NCBI GenBank assembly: GCA_902406105.1
Contig: CABPCP010000045.1
Span: 1 to 24,748 of the forward strand
DNA: 24,748 nucleotides
Direction of reading: 5' to 3'
DNA from: an uncultured Mordavella sp.
Lineage (GTDB): Bacteria > Bacillota > Clostridia > Lachnospirales > Lachnospiraceae
Shown in pieces: positions 23,040 through 24,748 of the stretch (the stretch's first letter is position 1; the number at the start of each line of letters is the position of its first letter). The position numbers and the translations under genes are program-made. The notes below the pieces were generated by a model. It was not told the origin of the DNA and did not search any database. It saw only the letters and a program-made list of their open reading frames with translations.

Positions 23040-23957
23040 ATGAAAACAGAACAGATATTGCTGGCCCTGGAAATCGGCAGATGTGGCTCTGTTTCAAAAG
23101 CAGCTTCGAATCTGTTTATGGCCCAGCCGAATGCCAGCAGTTCTCTTGCGCTGCTGGAGCAGGAGATCGGATATCAGATATTTGAACGCACCTATAATGG
23201 GATGCGAGTGACGAAACAGGGGGAAGCCTTCCTGCAGTACGCCCATGCTATTGAGCGGAACATGAAGAAAATCTATATGATCAGCGAAGAAGGTACCAGA
23301 GTCCGGCTTTCTGTCGCGACCTATGCCTATCCTTTTTCGGAAAGGGCATTTACAAAATTCTGCACAAACTATATTGATACGGCTCATTCCCTGAACTGTA
23401 AACTTCGCAGGATTGGAACGGTCAAGGAGGGGATCGAGCTTCTGGATCAGGACCTGGCGGACGTGTCTGTGATCACCTGCAGACAGGAGCTGTACGGCCA
23501 GTTTGAGAAGGAATTCCAGAAGGAGGGCCTGCATTCGGAAGTGCTGGCTTATACGACTTTGCATGTGGTGCTTCCGGAAAAGCATCCGCTCGCGAAAAAA
23601 GAGACGGTAGACCTGGAAGATTATGTGGGCTATCCTTGTATCTCTAATGAAGGATTAGCGAAAAATTATGCCCCGCCGGAAGTGGAGAAACTTCTGAAAG
23701 AAGTAAAGCTGCATATTGTGATGGAACCGGGGGAAGCCAGGTTTAAACTGCTGGAGAATACCAATAGTTTTGTGATCTGCACTCCTTATCAGAAGGAAGA
23801 ATTAAGGCGCCATCACTTGGTAGGACGGAATATCCCGAACGCCAATCGGAATCTGGTCCTGCTGATGAAGGAAGAAAATCAGCACGATCAGCAGATCCAA
23901 AGATATGTCAGCCTTTTGAAAGAGGAAATCGAAGTCTGGGAGCAGGAGATCAATTAG
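23040..23957 (+). CDS. LysR-family transcriptional regulator
   Basis: 305-residue LysR regulator. The winged helix-turn-helix is at residues 1-60 (ILLALEIGRCGSVSKAASNLFMAQPNASSSLALLEQEIGYQIFERT), then a linker helix and a co-inducer-binding domain of about 200 residues with LHVVLPEKHPLAKKETVDLEDYVGYPCIS, the standard LysR substrate-domain core. ATG 23040 is chosen over GTG 23034 because AGAGGAAG lies seven bases before the ATG but almost touches the GTG. Encoded just downstream of the amidohydrolase-membrane-protein operon and on the same strand with its own promoter, so it may control that operon, as yjiE sits next to iadA-yjiG-yjiH in E. coli. That regulatory link is inferred. Confidence 0.9.
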   Translation: MKTEQILLALEIGRCGSVSKAASNLFMAQPNASSSLALLEQEIGYQIFERTYNGMRVTKQGEAFLQYAHAIERNMKKIYMISEEGTRVRLSVATYAYPFSERAFTKFCTNYIDTAHSLNCKLRRIGTVKEGIELLDQDLADVSVITCRQELYGQFEKEFQKEGLHSEVLAYTTLHVVLPEKHPLAKKETVDLEDYVGYPCISNEGLAKNYAPPEVEKLLKEVKLHIVMEPGEARFKLLENTNSFVICTPYQKEELRRHHLVGRNIPNANRNLVLLMKEENQHDQQIQRYVSLLKEEIEVWEQEIN

Positions 23958-23976
23958 AAATAAGGAGCGCGAAAAG

Positions 23977-24543
23977 ATGAAATCTTTGAGGATCACGGAC
24001 TGGTGCCATGAGATTTTCCGCGCCTATGTCCGAGAAAATGGAGTCTATATTGACGGTACGATGGGAAAAGGGATGGATACCCTTTTCCTTTGCCATTTGG
24101 CGGGAGAAGAAGGAAAAGTCTACGCTTTTGATGTCCAGGAGAAGGCCCTGGAGATGACCCGGCTTTTGTTGGAAAAAGAAGGGGTGAGAGGACGGGCCAG
24201 GCTTATCCGGGACGGCCATGAACACATGGATGCTTATCTGCCGCCAGAGAGCGCGGATGGGATCTGTTTTAATTTTGGCTATCTGCCGGGCGGAGACCAC
24301 CGGATCGCAACAAAGCCGGAGACTAGTGTAGAGGCGGTGAAAAAGGGACTTGGCCTTTTGAAACAAAACGGCGTAATGAGTCTTTGTATCTACAGCGGGG
24401 GAGATACGGGATTCGCGGAAAAAGAGGCGCTTCTCCATTTTCTTGGCGGACTGCCCGCTAATCAGTTCACAGTAATCCTGAATTCTTATTATAACAGGGA
24501 GAACCATCCGCCTATTCCGGCATTTGTTTTTAAGCGAAGATAG
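23977..24543 (+). CDS. mnmM: tRNA (mnm5s2U34)-methyltransferase MnmM-like, class I SAM methyltransferase (YtqB)
   Basis: 188-residue Rossmann-fold methyltransferase. SAM motif I is DGTMGKGMDT (26-35), the acidic ribose-binding region FDVQ (51-54), and the family-specific FNFGYLPGGDH (98-108). This is the YtqB family, shown in B. subtilis to be MnmM, which methylates the 5-aminomethyl group on uridine 34 of certain tRNAs to mnm5s2U. The later loop reads YSGGDTGFAEKEA, where many relatives as I recall them carry a His in Y-x-GH; if right, this is a diverged loop. Starts 19 bases after the LysR stop, with AAGGAG upstream, so it shares that transcript. The family call is firm; the exact activity is by homology. 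Confidence 0.78.
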   Translation: MKSLRITDWCHEIFRAYVRENGVYIDGTMGKGMDTLFLCHLAGEEGKVYAFDVQEKALEMTRLLLEKEGVRGRARLIRDGHEHMDAYLPPESADGICFNFGYLPGGDHRIATKPETSVEAVKKGLGLLKQNGVMSLCIYSGGDTGFAEKEALLHFLGGLPANQFTVILNSYYNRENHPPIPAFVFKRR

Positions 24544-24562
24544 AGACAGGAGGCTGCGTGTC

Positions 24563-24748
24563 ATGAAGAAAATCGGATTTCTGATCAACCCGGTGGCGGG
24601 GCTTGGCGGCCAGGCTGGAATGAAGGGGAGCGACGACTGCAAAAGCAGGGAAAATGCGATGAAGCTCGGCTATCAGAAGACGGCCTTTAAAAAAGCCGCT
24701 GCCTGCGCGGGTCAGATACAAGGAGAACAGGGGTGCCAGATTTTTTCC
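24563..24748 (+). CDS. ATP-NAD kinase-family protein, N-terminal fragment cut by the window edge
   Basis: First 62 codons of a gene that continues beyond the window. AGGAGG (24548-24553) lies nine bases before the ATG. The protein starts MKKIGFLINPVAGLGGQAGMKGSD, the glycine-rich opening of the PF01513/PF20143 ATP-NAD kinase-like family (also seen in AcoX-type proteins), a soluble nucleotide-binding fold. Catalytic regions are not visible, so NAD kinase activity cannot be judged; these stand-alone paralogues often differ from the housekeeping NadK. It follows mnmM by 19 bases and is probably co-transcribed. Confidence 0.75.
   Translation, partial: MKKIGFLINPVAGLGGQAGMKGSDDCKSRENAMKLGYQKTAFKKAAACAGQIQGEQGCQIFS

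Noticed and set aside
1..24748. CRISPR arrays, tRNA/rRNA genes, insertion sequences or prophage
   Set aside because: No regularly spaced repeats, no tRNA-like cloverleaf, no transposase or phage gene was recognised by eye in any intergenic region.

Overview
The window looks like chromosome of a Gram-positive, clostridial bacterium, most likely a gut Lachnospiraceae-type Firmicute. This is inferred from the Gram-positive PolC replicase, consensus AGGAGG ribosome sites, sigma-A-like promoters, a Gram-positive lipobox on the binding lipoprotein, MnmM (YtqB-type), and the clostridial pairing of ispG with polC. No rRNA, tRNA, CRISPR array, insertion sequence or phage gene was seen.

Region 1 (1-8100, all minus strand) is a tight eight-gene cluster. 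In transcription order it holds a TetR regulator, a taurine/sulfonate/NMT1-class ABC importer (binding lipoprotein, permease, ATPase), an FGGY sugar kinase, a zinc-dependent polyol-type dehydrogenase, a UroD-superfamily methyltransferase with the MtaA-type H-x-C...C zinc site, and a D-2-hydroxyacid dehydrogenase. It ends in a palindrome that could be a terminator. It reads as uptake and catabolism of one small, possibly methylated or polyol-like compound. I cannot name the substrate; this is the best candidate for an undescribed pathway.

Region 2 (8242-13357, plus strand) starts at a good promoter and runs through five closely spaced genes: a DUF2156 (MprF-like acyltransferase domain) protein, a class I aminotransferase, a HisC-type aminotransferase, a DUF368 undecaprenyl-phosphate translocase and a PfkB fructokinase. 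Its last stop codon overlaps the stop codon of a convergent XRE-family regulator.

Region 3 (13354-14442) is a divergent pair: the XRE regulator on minus and a small single-pass membrane protein on plus. Between them lie a perfect sigma-A promoter and repeated operator-like motifs. The pair ends at a strong terminator. Region 4 (14491-20122) is ispG overlapping polC, closed by another terminator.

Region 5 (20123-23957) starts with an AT-rich 300-base regulatory stretch. It continues with an amidohydrolase (imidazolonepropionase/prolidase-like), two 'nucleoside recognition' membrane proteins (YjiH-like and YjiG-like), a terminator and a LysR regulator. The layout parallels the E. coli iadA-yjiG-yjiH genes and their neighbour yjiE. 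Region 6 (23977-24748) holds the tRNA methyltransferase gene mnmM and the first 62 codons of an ATP-NAD kinase-family gene cut by the window edge.
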